Virus record (IMG/VR): IMGVR_UViG_3300009164_000413
Span: 1 to 21,515 of that record
DNA: 21,515 nt
Strand: one strand, 5' to 3'
Source: a virus
Below are positions 1-8,524 of the stretch, piece by piece. The stretch's first letter is position 1, and the number at the start of each line of letters is the position of its first letter. Made by a program: the position numbers and the translations under genes. The notes beneath the pieces are model-generated. The model was not told the DNA's origin. It did no database searches and saw only the letters and a list, made by a program, of their open reading frames with translations.

Positions 1-98
1 GAATCCTCAACGCCTAGATCAATGCGGAGTGATTGAAAGTTACCAAGATTGAGCGTATAGCCCAATGCAATGTTAATCTTTGTATTCTCGTTTTCCAT
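1..98 (-). CDS. 5' start of a small conserved phage protein (partial)
   Basis: Only the first 32 complete codons are in the window; the reading frame runs off the left edge. The visible protein begins MENENTKINIALGYTLNLG and continues NFQSLRIDLGVED. The start chosen is the ATG at 98, six bases after a good AGAGAGG ribosome binding site. A second ATG at 103 is only one base from that site, and its frame hits a stop within about 30 codons. It follows the HTH gene by 14 bases and is probably in the same transcript. From memory, short phage proteins with a 'LGNF/Y-x-S-x-x-(I/V)-x-(V/L)' strand pattern are common in actinophages, but I cannot assign a function. Confidence 0.7.
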   Translation of the reverse strand, partial: MENENTKINIALGYTLNLGNFQSLRIDLGVED

Positions 99-112
99 CT
101 CATACCTCTCTT

Positions 113-634
113 TTAAATACTTTCGGACCAAACTGGTACGAATCGTCCATCTGTAGTTCTCGTATATGTCAGTATACCATCTCCCATACGCCTTGTCAAC
201 TCCTGTGGCGAAGGTGTAATATCGTTAGTAACTAACTTATCTTTTCTTGGTCTGCCAATATGGTAGGTAGCAAGTATATCACGAATGTTGCGTACTTGCG
301 ATTCAGAGTAATAGCATCGAACCTGCCAGCCACGCTCTCCGCCCTTCTGAGACCCCATAGGCTCAGGTATAACTCCACGCTTCATAAGGCTTGGCATATA
401 CTTTTTATGTCTATTTACTAGTATTGCTGTCTCGCCTACGGTATATGCTCTTTCACGATTCCGTTTAAAATCTGTAACTAAACAACTTTCAATTTGATCT
501 TTGGTTATGTTGTATACAGACATAATTCCATTAGATCTATTGAAGTGATGGATGCGAACAACATCGCCATTCAAGAACCAAACTTTCTTGCTTCCTGGAA
601 TGACTGGGGCAGAATTATACTGCTCCCTGTCCAT
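113..634 (-). CDS. helix-turn-helix DNA-binding protein with AT-hook-like motif
   Basis: This 173-residue protein is the only likely DNA-binding protein in the block. Residues about 64-90 (AYTVGETAILVNRHKKYMPS, then LMKRGVIPEP) look like a MerR/excisionase-type winged helix-turn-helix: 'YTVGE(T)A..' is the first helix, the recognition helix follows, and 'RGVIP(E)P' is the wing start. Residues 107-122, with CYYSESQVRNIRDIL, resemble the helix after the wing. IGRPRKDK at about 126-133 resembles an AT-hook core (GRP flanked by basic residues). Its ATG overlaps the stop of the preceding tail gene (TAATG), and the ribosome binding site is weak, so it is probably translated by coupling. It could be a late regulator or a DNA-packaging accessory; HTH plus DNA binding is well supported, the target is not. 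Confidence 0.75.
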   Translation of the reverse strand: MDREQYNSAPVIPGSKKVWFLNGDVVRIHHFNRSNGIMSVYNITKDQIESCLVTDFKRNRERAYTVGETAILVNRHKKYMPSLMKRGVIPEPMGSQKGGERGWQVRCYYSESQVRNIRDILATYHIGRPRKDKLVTNDITPSPQELTRRMGDGILTYTRTTDGRFVPVWSESI

Positions 635-1068
635 TATACTGGTACACCAATTGCAATAATATTAACAGACATATTTGATGTACCTGCTAATTCAAACTTA
701 ACAAAGCCTTCTACTTTTGCTGTGTCAACTGCTGTAATTACGGCATAAGTATTCTTACTTGCATCGCTAGAGTCTGTTGAAATTGGACTAACTGTTACTA
801 CTGGAGGAAGTTTAAATGGAATATCAAAAGTGTATGAAAAGCTTTGATAGTCATTAGCCTTTACTGTTGAGTTTGTTAGTTTATATTGACCAGTAACTAT
901 TTTTACTTCAGAATTACGAATATTCTTTTTACCTTGGGAGGTCCATAGAATAGCATATGCAGATACGTTAATTGCAATGCGATCCCAAAGTGAGTTAATT
1001 GATTCAATAATTTTATATACAAGAGATACGTCAAATGGTTGACCTCTTTGTGGGACTGGTAGCTTCAT
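634..1068 (-). CDS. small tail-tip protein, H-type-lectin-like C-terminus
   Basis: This 144-residue protein has an amphipathic, probably helical start (MKLPVPQRGQPFDVSLVYKI through about residue 40), which could trimerise or dock on the baseplate. A beta-rich C-terminal half follows. Residues about 75-144 carry YTFDIPFKLPPVVTVSP, then GFVKFEL and a terminal VNIIAIGVPV. That order (F..PF..PP.V.V, gF.v, .v.w.AiG) resembles H-type lectin or phage fibre-tip domains, so a role in receptor contact is an inference. There is no Shine-Dalgarno upstream. Instead a perfect TATAAT ends seven bases before the ATG (see the regulatory entry). It lies 15 bases after the preceding gene and overlaps the HTH gene start by one base-sharing TAATG junction. 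Confidence 0.65.
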   Translation of the reverse strand: MKLPVPQRGQPFDVSLVYKIIESINSLWDRIAINVSAYAILWTSQGKKNIRNSEVKIVTGQYKLTNSTVKANDYQSFSYTFDIPFKLPPVVTVSPISTDSSDASKNTYAVITAVDTAKVEGFVKFELAGTSNMSVNIIAIGVPV

Positions 1069-1075
1069 AGTTTCT

Positions 1076-1081
1076 ATTATA
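1076..1081 (-). promoter_or_regulatory. candidate -10 box giving a leaderless mRNA for the 144-aa tail gene
   Basis: On the minus strand the sequence after the TAG of the preceding gene reads TGTATAATAGAAACTATG. TATAAT is a perfect -10 hexamer and sits seven bases before the ATG, which puts the expected transcription start at or next to the start codon. No ribosome binding site is present in the gap. No convincing -35 was found at 16-18 bases spacing, and the genome is AT-rich, so chance is possible. Confidence 0.35.
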
Positions 1082-1083
1082 CA

Positions 1084-1545
1084 CTAAACAATAGCAAAAG
1101 ATTCTGTATACGTTCTTGGAGTGAGCCTTGGATATATTTCAATTGTTGAACTAAGTTCTTTTTCATAGCTCGCAACTTGAACAATAAACTTTACTCTATT
1201 TACTCCTGCCGATTTAACAATTGAGTAGGTGTGAATTGGAGATGTTCCGTGATACTCATATGCAGTATAAGTTGATCCATTATCTGTAGATGTTGCAATG
1301 AAAACATCATACTCTGGTCTTCCATTTGAATCTTCCCAAGCAAATACAATAGAGGTTGATAATCCTACTGCCGTTCCAGTAACAGAAACTAGGTTTGTTG
1401 CAGGAAGTTCATAAAATGTTGACCAAGCTGATGTTCTTGATAGATCATCTGTAGTTATTCTAAATCTAATATGATGATTATTATTTTTATCAACTTTATT
1501 TAATTCTTCTTTAAATATAAATATTTTTTTAATATCTTCAGCCAT
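1084..1545 (-). CDS. tail-tip protein with fibronectin-III-like beta domain
   Basis: This 153-residue protein begins MAEDIKKIFIFKEELNKVDK. Its first 40 residues (KNNNHHIRFRITTDDLSRTS) look like the start of a fibronectin-type structure, with 'RFRI-TTDDLSRTSAWSTFYEL' typical of a domain in which query phrases such as 'R.RI.S.D..R.S.WS' recur in phage tail proteins. Residues about 55-140 form alternating strands including SIVFAWEDSNGRPEYDVF and HTYSIVKSAGVNRVKFIVQV, which is FN3-like. Such domains decorate tail tips and bind surface sugars weakly. Its ATG overlaps the TAA of the upstream gene (TAATG), with only a weak GTGGG-like site, so coupling is likely. The exact role is unknown. Confidence 0.7.
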   Translation of the reverse strand: MAEDIKKIFIFKEELNKVDKNNNHHIRFRITTDDLSRTSAWSTFYELPATNLVSVTGTAVGLSTSIVFAWEDSNGRPEYDVFIATSTDNGSTYTAYEYHGTSPIHTYSIVKSAGVNRVKFIVQVASYEKELSSTIEIYPRLTPRTYTESFAIV

Positions 1546-3320
1546 TATGAACCCACATTAAGATCTAGATTTATTTTTACATCTAAAAGATTTTTTGAGT
1601 TTGCATCTTTAAGAATAGTAGTGTTTGTATCACTTTGAATAGGTGAATATACAGTCATACCATAAAGTGGATTTGCTGTCATATCAAAGTTGTTTTCAAA
1701 ACGAAGTCCGTCAAGGACTATAAACATACTTTGTCCGTCACGAGTTAGTGTTCCAGATTGTCCTGCAGTTGGTCCAGTATTGCTGGCTCCTGGCTTTGAA
1801 TAAGATATTGTATATGGGGATGTATTAGTAACACCAGTAACAGTATATGTTCCATTAAATGTTGCATCTATCCCAGCTACCGTGATTGAATCCCCAATTG
1901 CAACATAGTGTGCTGCAGTAGTTGTAATTGTTGCAACTTCACTAGCAATTTGTTTAGTGCTAATACTTCTTGTTGTTGGAATTACTTCAGCATATACTTT
2001 AACAATTTTTACGTTTGCCCACGAAAAGTTTGCACTCTTGGTTAGCTCTGACAATGTTTTCTTTTTAACAAAATAAAAATAATTATTATTAGCTGTAAAA
2101 TCTGCTGAACTTAATTCTACCTGCATTTTTGCATATGATGGTGTTGTATCTGCTTCTTCCGATGAAAACTCTACTAGAATATAAACTGATGTTGGAAAAT
2201 CATCGCCTGGCGTTCTTTTTAATATAGAGAATGCTAAAGCAATTTCATCTGAAGAAGAGTTAACATCTAATGTATAAGATTGACTTGTTAGGTGAATGTG
2301 TGGCTGATTTGTAGCTGTCCAAGTACTTCCAGTAGTAATGTCCGATAAATTACCAGCAACAACAATTGAATTTTTAAGCATTCTTGGCTGTTCTTTATGT
2401 TTAATACCTCTAGGATCACTAGTAAAAAGATCTTCAGTGCTGTCAAGGAAAAATACTTTTGGTAGATCTGCACTAATAATTCCAGTTAAAGTTGCTGCAA
2501 TTGATGTTACGGCTGCTATTGCTACTGAGGAAGTAGTATGATACTCCCAGTTCTCAATAGAAGAAAATGTGTGGAGAAGTCTACTATCAGATGTTACTGC
2601 TACTGGGTTACTTCCTGCAGAAAAAATACCAACTTCTGTCATATAATATATTTCTTGGGTAGGAAGTTCAGCACTAAATACAACCTGAGACATTCCATTT
2701 TGCAATACAGAATAGCTTCTAGAAGTGATTGGAACTCTAAACATTTCAAAATCAAGTTTTTCTTTTAATGAAAAGTCTAAAGCAATTGTTCCATTATCTG
2801 GAACATCAATAGTAACAGTTCCAACAACATCCGCCCCATTCGTTGTTGATGCATCTGGAAAAGTAAAAGTAGTTGCTGTTGTTGCAGTAATTACAACATC
2901 AGTATTATTAAACTCTGTAGTTCCTGCAATAGTAATTACATCACCAACAGATAGTCCGTGAGCAGTTGTTCCAGTTGTTGCTGTTGCAAATCCAGCAGAT
3001 GGAGTGCTATGAACAATTGTTGTTGTATCTGGAATAGCCGTAGTTGTGATTAATACCGTTGTTGTTCCTACACTAGCTACAGTTCTTTTTCCATCAAACA
3101 GAGGTCCAAGACCAGAAATAAAAACTTTATCTCCTTGAACAATGGTATGTGCTGCAGATGTTGTCAGTGTAATGGTTGTGCCAGATAAAAGTTTATTGAT
3201 AACTGTAAAAGAAGATGTTCTAGGATTTGCACCACAGCCAACAGCCATATATGCTGCATAGGATGGGGCTTGATCAATTAAGTACTTAGCAATAATTGAT
3301 TTTCCAGTTGTTGTAATCAT
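1545..3320 (-). CDS. tail fibre / tail-collar-like protein with inserted beta modules
   Basis: This 591-residue protein starts MITTTGKSIIAKYLIDQAPS, followed by YMAVGCGANP. Further on, QEIYYMTEVGIFSAGSNPVA appears at about residues 223-242. This pairing of an N-terminal 'T..G...ia..l...' helix, an 'ia(V/I)G.G' strand and an 'EiG(I/L)F' turn is like the attachment domain of P2-type tail-collar fibre proteins (DUF3751-type), so it probably anchors a fibre to the baseplate. Two small beta modules (residues about 40-98 and 105-172) interrupt that N-terminal domain and a third lies at about 453-527; all have the 'GD.(I/V).I.G...F(N/D)G' pattern. A lectin-like or jelly-roll middle (about 290-450) and a C-terminal LDGLRFENN segment follow. 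The start has a GGTAGGAG site seven bases upstream. Receptor specificity is an inference. Confidence 0.7.
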   Translation of the reverse strand: MITTTGKSIIAKYLIDQAPSYAAYMAVGCGANPRTSSFTVINKLLSGTTITLTTSAAHTIVQGDKVFISGLGPLFDGKRTVASVGTTTVLITTTAIPDTTTIVHSTPSAGFATATTGTTAHGLSVGDVITIAGTTEFNNTDVVITATTATTFTFPDASTTNGADVVGTVTIDVPDNGTIALDFSLKEKLDFEMFRVPITSRSYSVLQNGMSQVVFSAELPTQEIYYMTEVGIFSAGSNPVAVTSDSRLLHTFSSIENWEYHTTSSVAIAAVTSIAATLTGIISADLPKVFFLDSTEDLFTSDPRGIKHKEQPRMLKNSIVVAGNLSDITTGSTWTATNQPHIHLTSQSYTLDVNSSSDEIALAFSILKRTPGDDFPTSVYILVEFSSEEADTTPSYAKMQVELSSADFTANNNYFYFVKKKTLSELTKSANFSWANVKIVKVYAEVIPTTRSISTKQIASEVATITTTAAHYVAIGDSITVAGIDATFNGTYTVTGVTNTSPYTISYSKPGASNTGPTAGQSGTLTRDGQSMFIVLDGLRFENNFDMTANPLYGMTVYSPIQSDTNTTILKDANSKNLLDVKINLDLNVGS

Positions 3321-3331
3321 AATTCTCCTAC

Positions 3332-3793
3332 CTATATTGTATCATTAACTACAGTTCCAGCAGTAAGAATTTCTACTTCTACAATATAGTCTGCTTGTAA
3401 ATTTTTAAGACTGATGGTAATTGTTCCACTATCTAAATCATTTTCTATTAAAAGATTTTCACTAGCTTGTGGAATATGATAATTTAAATCAATTGTATAT
3501 GTATTAAAAACATTTCTACTTCCATTTACAAAAACAATTGCTTCTTTGTTTTCAAATATTGAGCCAGCATCTTTAAGAGGAGTATATCCATTATTATATG
3601 GACTATTAATAAGATCGTGTCGTGAAGTTGATAGTAATTCTATACCGCCAATTGAAGCAAAAACATAATCTCCCATTGTTTCTAAAGATAATGATTCATT
3701 ATCAAGAAGAATATCTGGGGTTGCTACCTTTACGCCAGACTTTTCTGTTTTATAAATTGGTTCTGGAAGAAAGGCATTTGTAGAATCTACCAT
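3332..3793 (-). CDS. minor tail protein of unknown function
   Basis: This is a 153-residue protein between the large hub protein and the fibre-like protein. It starts MVDSTNAFLPEPIYKTEKSG and is predicted mostly beta: ETMGDYVFASIGGIELLSTS at about 38-57, then a polar loop (SRHDLINSPYNNGYTPLKD) and further strands ending AGTVVNDTI. There is no signal peptide or membrane segment. A strong AAGGAGG site lies nine bases before the ATG, inside the end of the hub gene, and the start overlaps the hub stop as TAATG, so it should be made at levels linked to the hub protein. Position suggests a baseplate or fibre-adaptor protein. I do not recognise a named family. Confidence 0.7.
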   Translation of the reverse strand: MVDSTNAFLPEPIYKTEKSGVKVATPDILLDNESLSLETMGDYVFASIGGIELLSTSRHDLINSPYNNGYTPLKDAGSIFENKEAIVFVNGSRNVFNTYTIDLNYHIPQASENLLIENDLDSGTITISLKNLQADYIVEVEILTAGTVVNDTI

Positions 3794-6700
3794 TATGCAG
3801 TTACCTCCTTGGTTGGTATTTCACTAACGTATACCGTCATTTCTGGACCGTCAACACTTCGTGAATACTCAATATTATATACAACAAATCTAGTATTTGT
3901 ATCAACAACTTCATTAATATTTGAATCCATTGACTTATAGTCAAGAGTAACAATGTCTCCAAGTTGTAAGGTTGGGTTTGCAAAGATCCTTATTCCAAGT
4001 GATAGCCTAGGAGCAATTACTTTATTTGCAAGCCAGGACATAAGGCTGTCTGCTGCATCCTGACTTTGAATATAGTCGGAGTCAATATTAAATTCTTTTT
4101 TGCCATATGTCATTCTACTATTTTTTACTGCTTGATAATTTCTTTTATTATTAAGCGGATCATTAACAACCTGATTTTTAAACATTTCTGGATCTGATAG
4201 ATTACTCTTTTCTTGAAAATATTCATCAACAGTAAAGTTGTGCTTGGCTTCTTGTGTAAAAGTTACTCCTAGAATTCTTAAGTAGTTCCCACTAGTGTTA
4301 TCAAGGTTTATAATTTTATCTGTTGTGTTAAAAATTAAGAATTCTGCACCATATGCATTTGCAACAAATCCAGAGATTGCATACCCTTTAAGTTTATTAA
4401 ACGTTGGGGCAATCTTTGCAAGTAATGCAGGATATGCTTTATCATATTTAATATCAAAGTATGCGGCTTCACGCATAATAGTTCCAAATTCCTCATAGTA
4501 TATATCCGATGATCTAGTTGAAATTGGACTAATGCCAGATAGGTATGAATCTTGAATTGCTTGTGGAAGAGAGTATTTAGAAAATGCTTCATCTGTTTCA
4601 TATTCTTTATTAAGGGAAAATGATTCTTTGAATGGGGCATTAGAAACACTAGAATAGTTTGATGCTTCATTTGTTTTTAATGCATATAGATGTTCAAACA
4701 TACACTTTGATGTACCACGAATAAACAAAGCTACATTTTGTTTCCTATCTTGAAGAGGAACATCATCTACAACTGATCCAACAAGTTTTCCATTAACATA
4801 AAGATAAAACTTTATGCTTGAGGTAGTACTGTCTTTTACTTCTTCATATTCTACCGAAAGATCATATACACTTGGATTCTCTTCTGCAATATCTCTATAT
4901 TGTCCAGTAAATCGTCCATCGTCTACAACAATGCTTGATCGTCCCCTCCAAAGTGTTTGGGGAATAGATGATAATGTTCCAGTAGATCCAGAAGTTGTTA
5001 TATCTGCGTGTACTTTATAAAAATGTAAATTGCTAACATCATCTTTTTCAATATAGTTATCAATAGAATTTACAGTCAATGCTGATAGTTCAAAGAAATA
5101 TCCTGTGTTTGACAATGGATTAACAAAGATTCCGATGCCACCGCCACCACCGTTAATAATAGTAGGAACTGTTGAGTCTTTTGATGTTAAAGCATAATAT
5201 GGCATAGAACCTGCAGGGCTTTGATAAACATCGAGATTATTCTCTAGTGTTCCAACCACCCTCATTCTTGTGCCAAAATGTGTATATTTTCCATCTAGGG
5301 TATTATATACATATGTCATAAAGTCTCTTGGGTTATCTGCAGCACCAAATGTTGGTCCAGCCATAACTAATGCAGAAGACTGCACTTTACCAGTCTGGGT
5401 AGAGTTAATTCCTGTTGTTTGATTTTCTGATGGATAAGAACTACTCATAAAATTTCTTATAAGGGATGTTCTTGTACTTTGTTGTGCAAGGTTTCGTGAT
5501 GCGTTGACTGTAGCTCCCATTCCAGATATTGCCTCTATTCCACCTATCAATTCAGAGTCATAGATCTTAACTCCACTTAAAACAATTGTATTGTCAAGAA
5601 TTCCTGTTCCTGTTACAGCTTTATCAATTTTAAAACCATACGAAGTTGTGTCTGTTACCTTTGCATTTGCTGGAATATTTGTTCCAGTAACTTTTTGTCC
5701 AACCCTAACATATTTTCGAGATGTTTCTTCTAGATATATTTTTTTCCCATCTGAGCCTTTATTGCTATTTGCTGTATTATTAACGTCAACAATAAATGTT
5801 TCTTTGAATGGTAGATCAAATAGCAGCTTGCCATTCATTTGGCACCCCATAACGTTTGTATTAATCCAGCCTGGAAGCCCTACAATGTGTTCTTTTATTT
5901 CAGTGTTAAACTGTCCACGTCCGTGTTGTGCTACAGCACCTTCTTTTAGTCTAGTGATTCCACTAATAGTTTCATAGTTTGGTTCCGCAAAAATTCTAAC
6001 TTTTCCAGTTGGATAAATTTTTCCATTAAATGGAACTTTAGAAAAATAGTCCTGGTATTCATCAACACTGCTAATCCAGTAATTAGTTAAAGAAGATTTA
6101 GCTATAACATTTACACTGCTAGGTGCTGCTACTGTATGATTACTAACCACAGTAAATGTTTTTGGATTTGCAGTTTTGTTTATGCTTGTTACAGTTGTAT
6201 TTGGACCAAATTTTCCAGTACCGCCACCAGTTCTAACAATCTTATCTCCAACCTTTAATCCAGAAATATCACCAGTTGTTACAGAAACAATGTTTGTAGA
6301 AGTATTTGCTAAACTAACAACAAGCTCTGGTGTAGTAGATGGTTGAGAAACGCTATACTCAACAGCATCAAATTTAATAATTTCTCCATTTGAATAAAAA
6401 TATCCATTATAGCGAGGCATCCAAAAAATTGCTTCGCCCATATCAATAACATTATTAATAATTTCGTGAGAACTATTTACAGTTGGAACGCTTGATGTAA
6501 GATTTGAGTTTAATGGAATGGCGGATAATGTGTATGCACCCTGTGAAGATTTTTCTTCATTAATAGATTTTGTATTTTCTGATGGAGCTATTTCCCATAG
6601 TAGTGCTGGCTTATAAACCCAGACCTTATCTTCATCTAAAAGATTTGCTTGACGAATTTCTTTATATGTTTTTTGAATATAACGTGATGTATAAATAATC

Positions 6701-8523
6701 TTACCATCATTAAATACATCGTTATCTTTACTACTTACTTCAATAATATTTGCTAAGTTTGCATTAGGAGTGGTTCTATTTTTTGCACGACCTGAGCGAG
6801 TACTATCCTGACTTCCTAGAAATTGTAGGTTAACTTCATTAGCGGCATTTGCAGATCCAAGTCTATCTCCAAGCTCTGCAAGCATATAGCTTTTACTCAT
6901 AAGAACAAAGTTGTTTTCTTCGTCAAAGAACATTGCGGTTTGTGATGATATAGCAAGTTGCTGTAGTACTTCTGCTACCGTTGTATTTGGTCCAATATAG
7001 AAATAAGGTATAATTAAATCTTTATCGCTATCAGATTTTTTATATATATAATTTGAAAAACCAATTGAGTCTAAAAGCATAGCAATTGCATAGCTAAATG
7101 AAACATCAGCAAATAATGTTTGGGGTGCTGTTAATGATTCAAAGTAAAAGTATAAATCTCTAAGTTTAATTGTTGCCGTGCGAGAATCATTTTTAATTTC
7201 TGGAAAAGATTCGGCATACATTGTTTTAATTGGAACATAGTAATCTATTAGTGTTATTGGAGATGGAACATTTTTAATTACCTCGTAAAACTTTACTTGC
7301 ATATTACGTTTTACATACGGTGCAATAACGCTATTGGCGTTGTTAGTGTTTAGTACCTGGTCAAAGTCTGCGATTGTAATTGAGCCAGTTGATGCTAGTA
7401 GCTGACCAACTGGGAGACCACTTACTCCAAGATCAGAAGCGATCTTGTTGATTGTATAATCTTTTGTAATATCTGTCATATTAATAGCAAGTCGTGGAGA
7501 TAGCTCAATTAATTCAAATGGCACATCTAGTTTACTCATTGTATCTACAACAACACGAAGCCCTTTTATGTATTTAAATTGTGTAGAAGATTGATTGTTA
7601 AAATCTGTAAAAAATGGAGTGCTTGCTGATAAAGTTTGTGAGCCAACAGACCACTGAGAATTTGAATAGTGAAGTTCAATATATCCATCTCTTCCTATTA
7701 ATGGACTGCTAGAGTTATCTGCATTTGTAAATGTTTTAGCAGTTTGCCAAACATTATTCTCAAGGTATTGAATCTTCCAGTTAATGGGTACTGTTCTATT
7801 TACAATTGTGGATTGCGTATCATATAATGGATCTGAGTCTGAACTGTTTCCATTATAAATATTTCCAATTGTCGTGTCTCCAACGTGTGTTTGCATTTTT
7901 ATAATAATTCTATTTACTGGAATTTGGTTTTTATAAACAATAAAAGGTGCAGCATCATCAATATAGTACTGTATACGACCATCTGCTGTTACCGCTTTAT
8001 TTGAAATTCCCCTTTCAATGGCTACTGTAGACGTTCCAGACTGTTCTGTTCTAAATGAAGTCCAGTATTTAAAAGCATCATTTTTATCTGCTATGTAATA
8101 TCTTGGACGTTGCATCATACTTGTTGAAGTATTATGTGAAAAATGTCCTAAAAAATTTCCATATGAAACTGCTTTATTAATTCCAGAGCGTGGTCTAAAT
8201 CTTTGAAAACAATCTTCTAAAGAAAATAAAAGTTTCTTTTTTATATCAATAGAGCTGAAGGCTGCAGGTACGTTTGTAGAAACATCATATCCTCCGTCAA
8301 TAACAATGTCGGAGTCTGTATATCCTTCATAGGAAGCTTTGTTAGTATTATCTGTTCCAAATGAACCATTAATTACTTCTGAGACGGCTGGACGGTTTCT
8401 ATAGTTTCCAACTATACTAATATTTTCTGCATAGTTCATATTTATTTCTGAATAAATAGCTGCTTCAACTTCAACAGCATTAGAAGTATTTAAGTGTGCG
8501 GTTAAATTAGCATTCTGGTACAC
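3793..8523 (-). CDS. large baseplate hub / minor tail protein (Tal-like) with LamG-like domain
   Basis: At 1576 residues this is the largest tail-tip protein and sits where siphoviruses encode the tail-associated or hub protein, directly after the Dit-like gene. Residues about 178-345 have an F5/8-type discoidin look (strands with NRIIIKMQTHVG and INWKIQYLENNVWQTAKTF). Residues about 470-550 (FSYAIAMLLDSIGFSNYIY, then TVAEVLQQLAISSQTAMFFD) resemble the hub fold of gp27-like minor tail proteins. About 730-810 and 930-985 hold two small beta modules. About 1130-1280 is LamG/concanavalin-like, with FYLYVNGKLVGSVVDDVPL. The C-terminus (about 1484-1576, with LGIRIFANPTLQLGDIVTLD) is typical of this family's last domain. 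The start is GTG at 8523, after GAAGAGG and one base beyond the upstream stop. No peptidase motif was seen. Confidence 0.8.
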   Translation of the reverse strand: MYQNANLTAHLNTSNAVEVEAAIYSEINMNYAENISIVGNYRNRPAVSEVINGSFGTDNTNKASYEGYTDSDIVIDGGYDVSTNVPAAFSSIDIKKKLLFSLEDCFQRFRPRSGINKAVSYGNFLGHFSHNTSTSMMQRPRYYIADKNDAFKYWTSFRTEQSGTSTVAIERGISNKAVTADGRIQYYIDDAAPFIVYKNQIPVNRIIIKMQTHVGDTTIGNIYNGNSSDSDPLYDTQSTIVNRTVPINWKIQYLENNVWQTAKTFTNADNSSSPLIGRDGYIELHYSNSQWSVGSQTLSASTPFFTDFNNQSSTQFKYIKGLRVVVDTMSKLDVPFELIELSPRLAINMTDITKDYTINKIASDLGVSGLPVGQLLASTGSITIADFDQVLNTNNANSVIAPYVKRNMQVKFYEVIKNVPSPITLIDYYVPIKTMYAESFPEIKNDSRTATIKLRDLYFYFESLTAPQTLFADVSFSYAIAMLLDSIGFSNYIYKKSDSDKDLIIPYFYIGPNTTVAEVLQQLAISSQTAMFFDEENNFVLMSKSYMLAELGDRLGSANAANEVNLQFLGSQDSTRSGRAKNRTTPNANLANIIEVSSKDNDVFNDGKIIYTSRYIQKTYKEIRQANLLDEDKVWVYKPALLWEIAPSENTKSINEEKSSQGAYTLSAIPLNSNLTSSVPTVNSSHEIINNVIDMGEAIFWMPRYNGYFYSNGEIIKFDAVEYSVSQPSTTPELVVSLANTSTNIVSVTTGDISGLKVGDKIVRTGGGTGKFGPNTTVTSINKTANPKTFTVVSNHTVAAPSSVNVIAKSSLTNYWISSVDEYQDYFSKVPFNGKIYPTGKVRIFAEPNYETISGITRLKEGAVAQHGRGQFNTEIKEHIVGLPGWINTNVMGCQMNGKLLFDLPFKETFIVDVNNTANSNKGSDGKKIYLEETSRKYVRVGQKVTGTNIPANAKVTDTTSYGFKIDKAVTGTGILDNTIVLSGVKIYDSELIGGIEAISGMGATVNASRNLAQQSTRTSLIRNFMSSSYPSENQTTGINSTQTGKVQSSALVMAGPTFGAADNPRDFMTYVYNTLDGKYTHFGTRMRVVGTLENNLDVYQSPAGSMPYYALTSKDSTVPTIINGGGGGIGIFVNPLSNTGYFFELSALTVNSIDNYIEKDDVSNLHFYKVHADITTSGSTGTLSSIPQTLWRGRSSIVVDDGRFTGQYRDIAEENPSVYDLSVEYEEVKDSTTSSIKFYLYVNGKLVGSVVDDVPLQDRKQNVALFIRGTSKCMFEHLYALKTNEASNYSSVSNAPFKESFSLNKEYETDEAFSKYSLPQAIQDSYLSGISPISTRSSDIYYEEFGTIMREAAYFDIKYDKAYPALLAKIAPTFNKLKGYAISGFVANAYGAEFLIFNTTDKIINLDNTSGNYLRILGVTFTQEAKHNFTVDEYFQEKSNLSDPEMFKNQVVNDPLNNKRNYQAVKNSRMTYGKKEFNIDSDYIQSQDAADSLMSWLANKVIAPRLSLGIRIFANPTLQLGDIVTLDYKSMDSNINEVVDTNTRFVVYNIEYSRSVDGPEMTVYVSEIPTKEVTA

Positions 8524-8524
8524 A

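Noticed and set aside
2338-2961. Several plus-strand open frames of 67-78 codons
   Set aside because: Antisense shadows of the 591-aa fibre-like gene without start signals or recognisable content.
3336-3344. TGATACAAT before the fibre-like gene, similar to the extended -10 elements elsewhere
   Set aside because: It is the coding end of the preceding gene (Asn-Asp-Thr-Ile-stop), there is no terminator to bypass, and the gene has its own good ribosome binding site; probably chance.
5591-5977. 128-codon plus-strand open frame
   Set aside because: Antisense shadow of the hub protein gene; no start signals and the sense protein is continuous and family-like.
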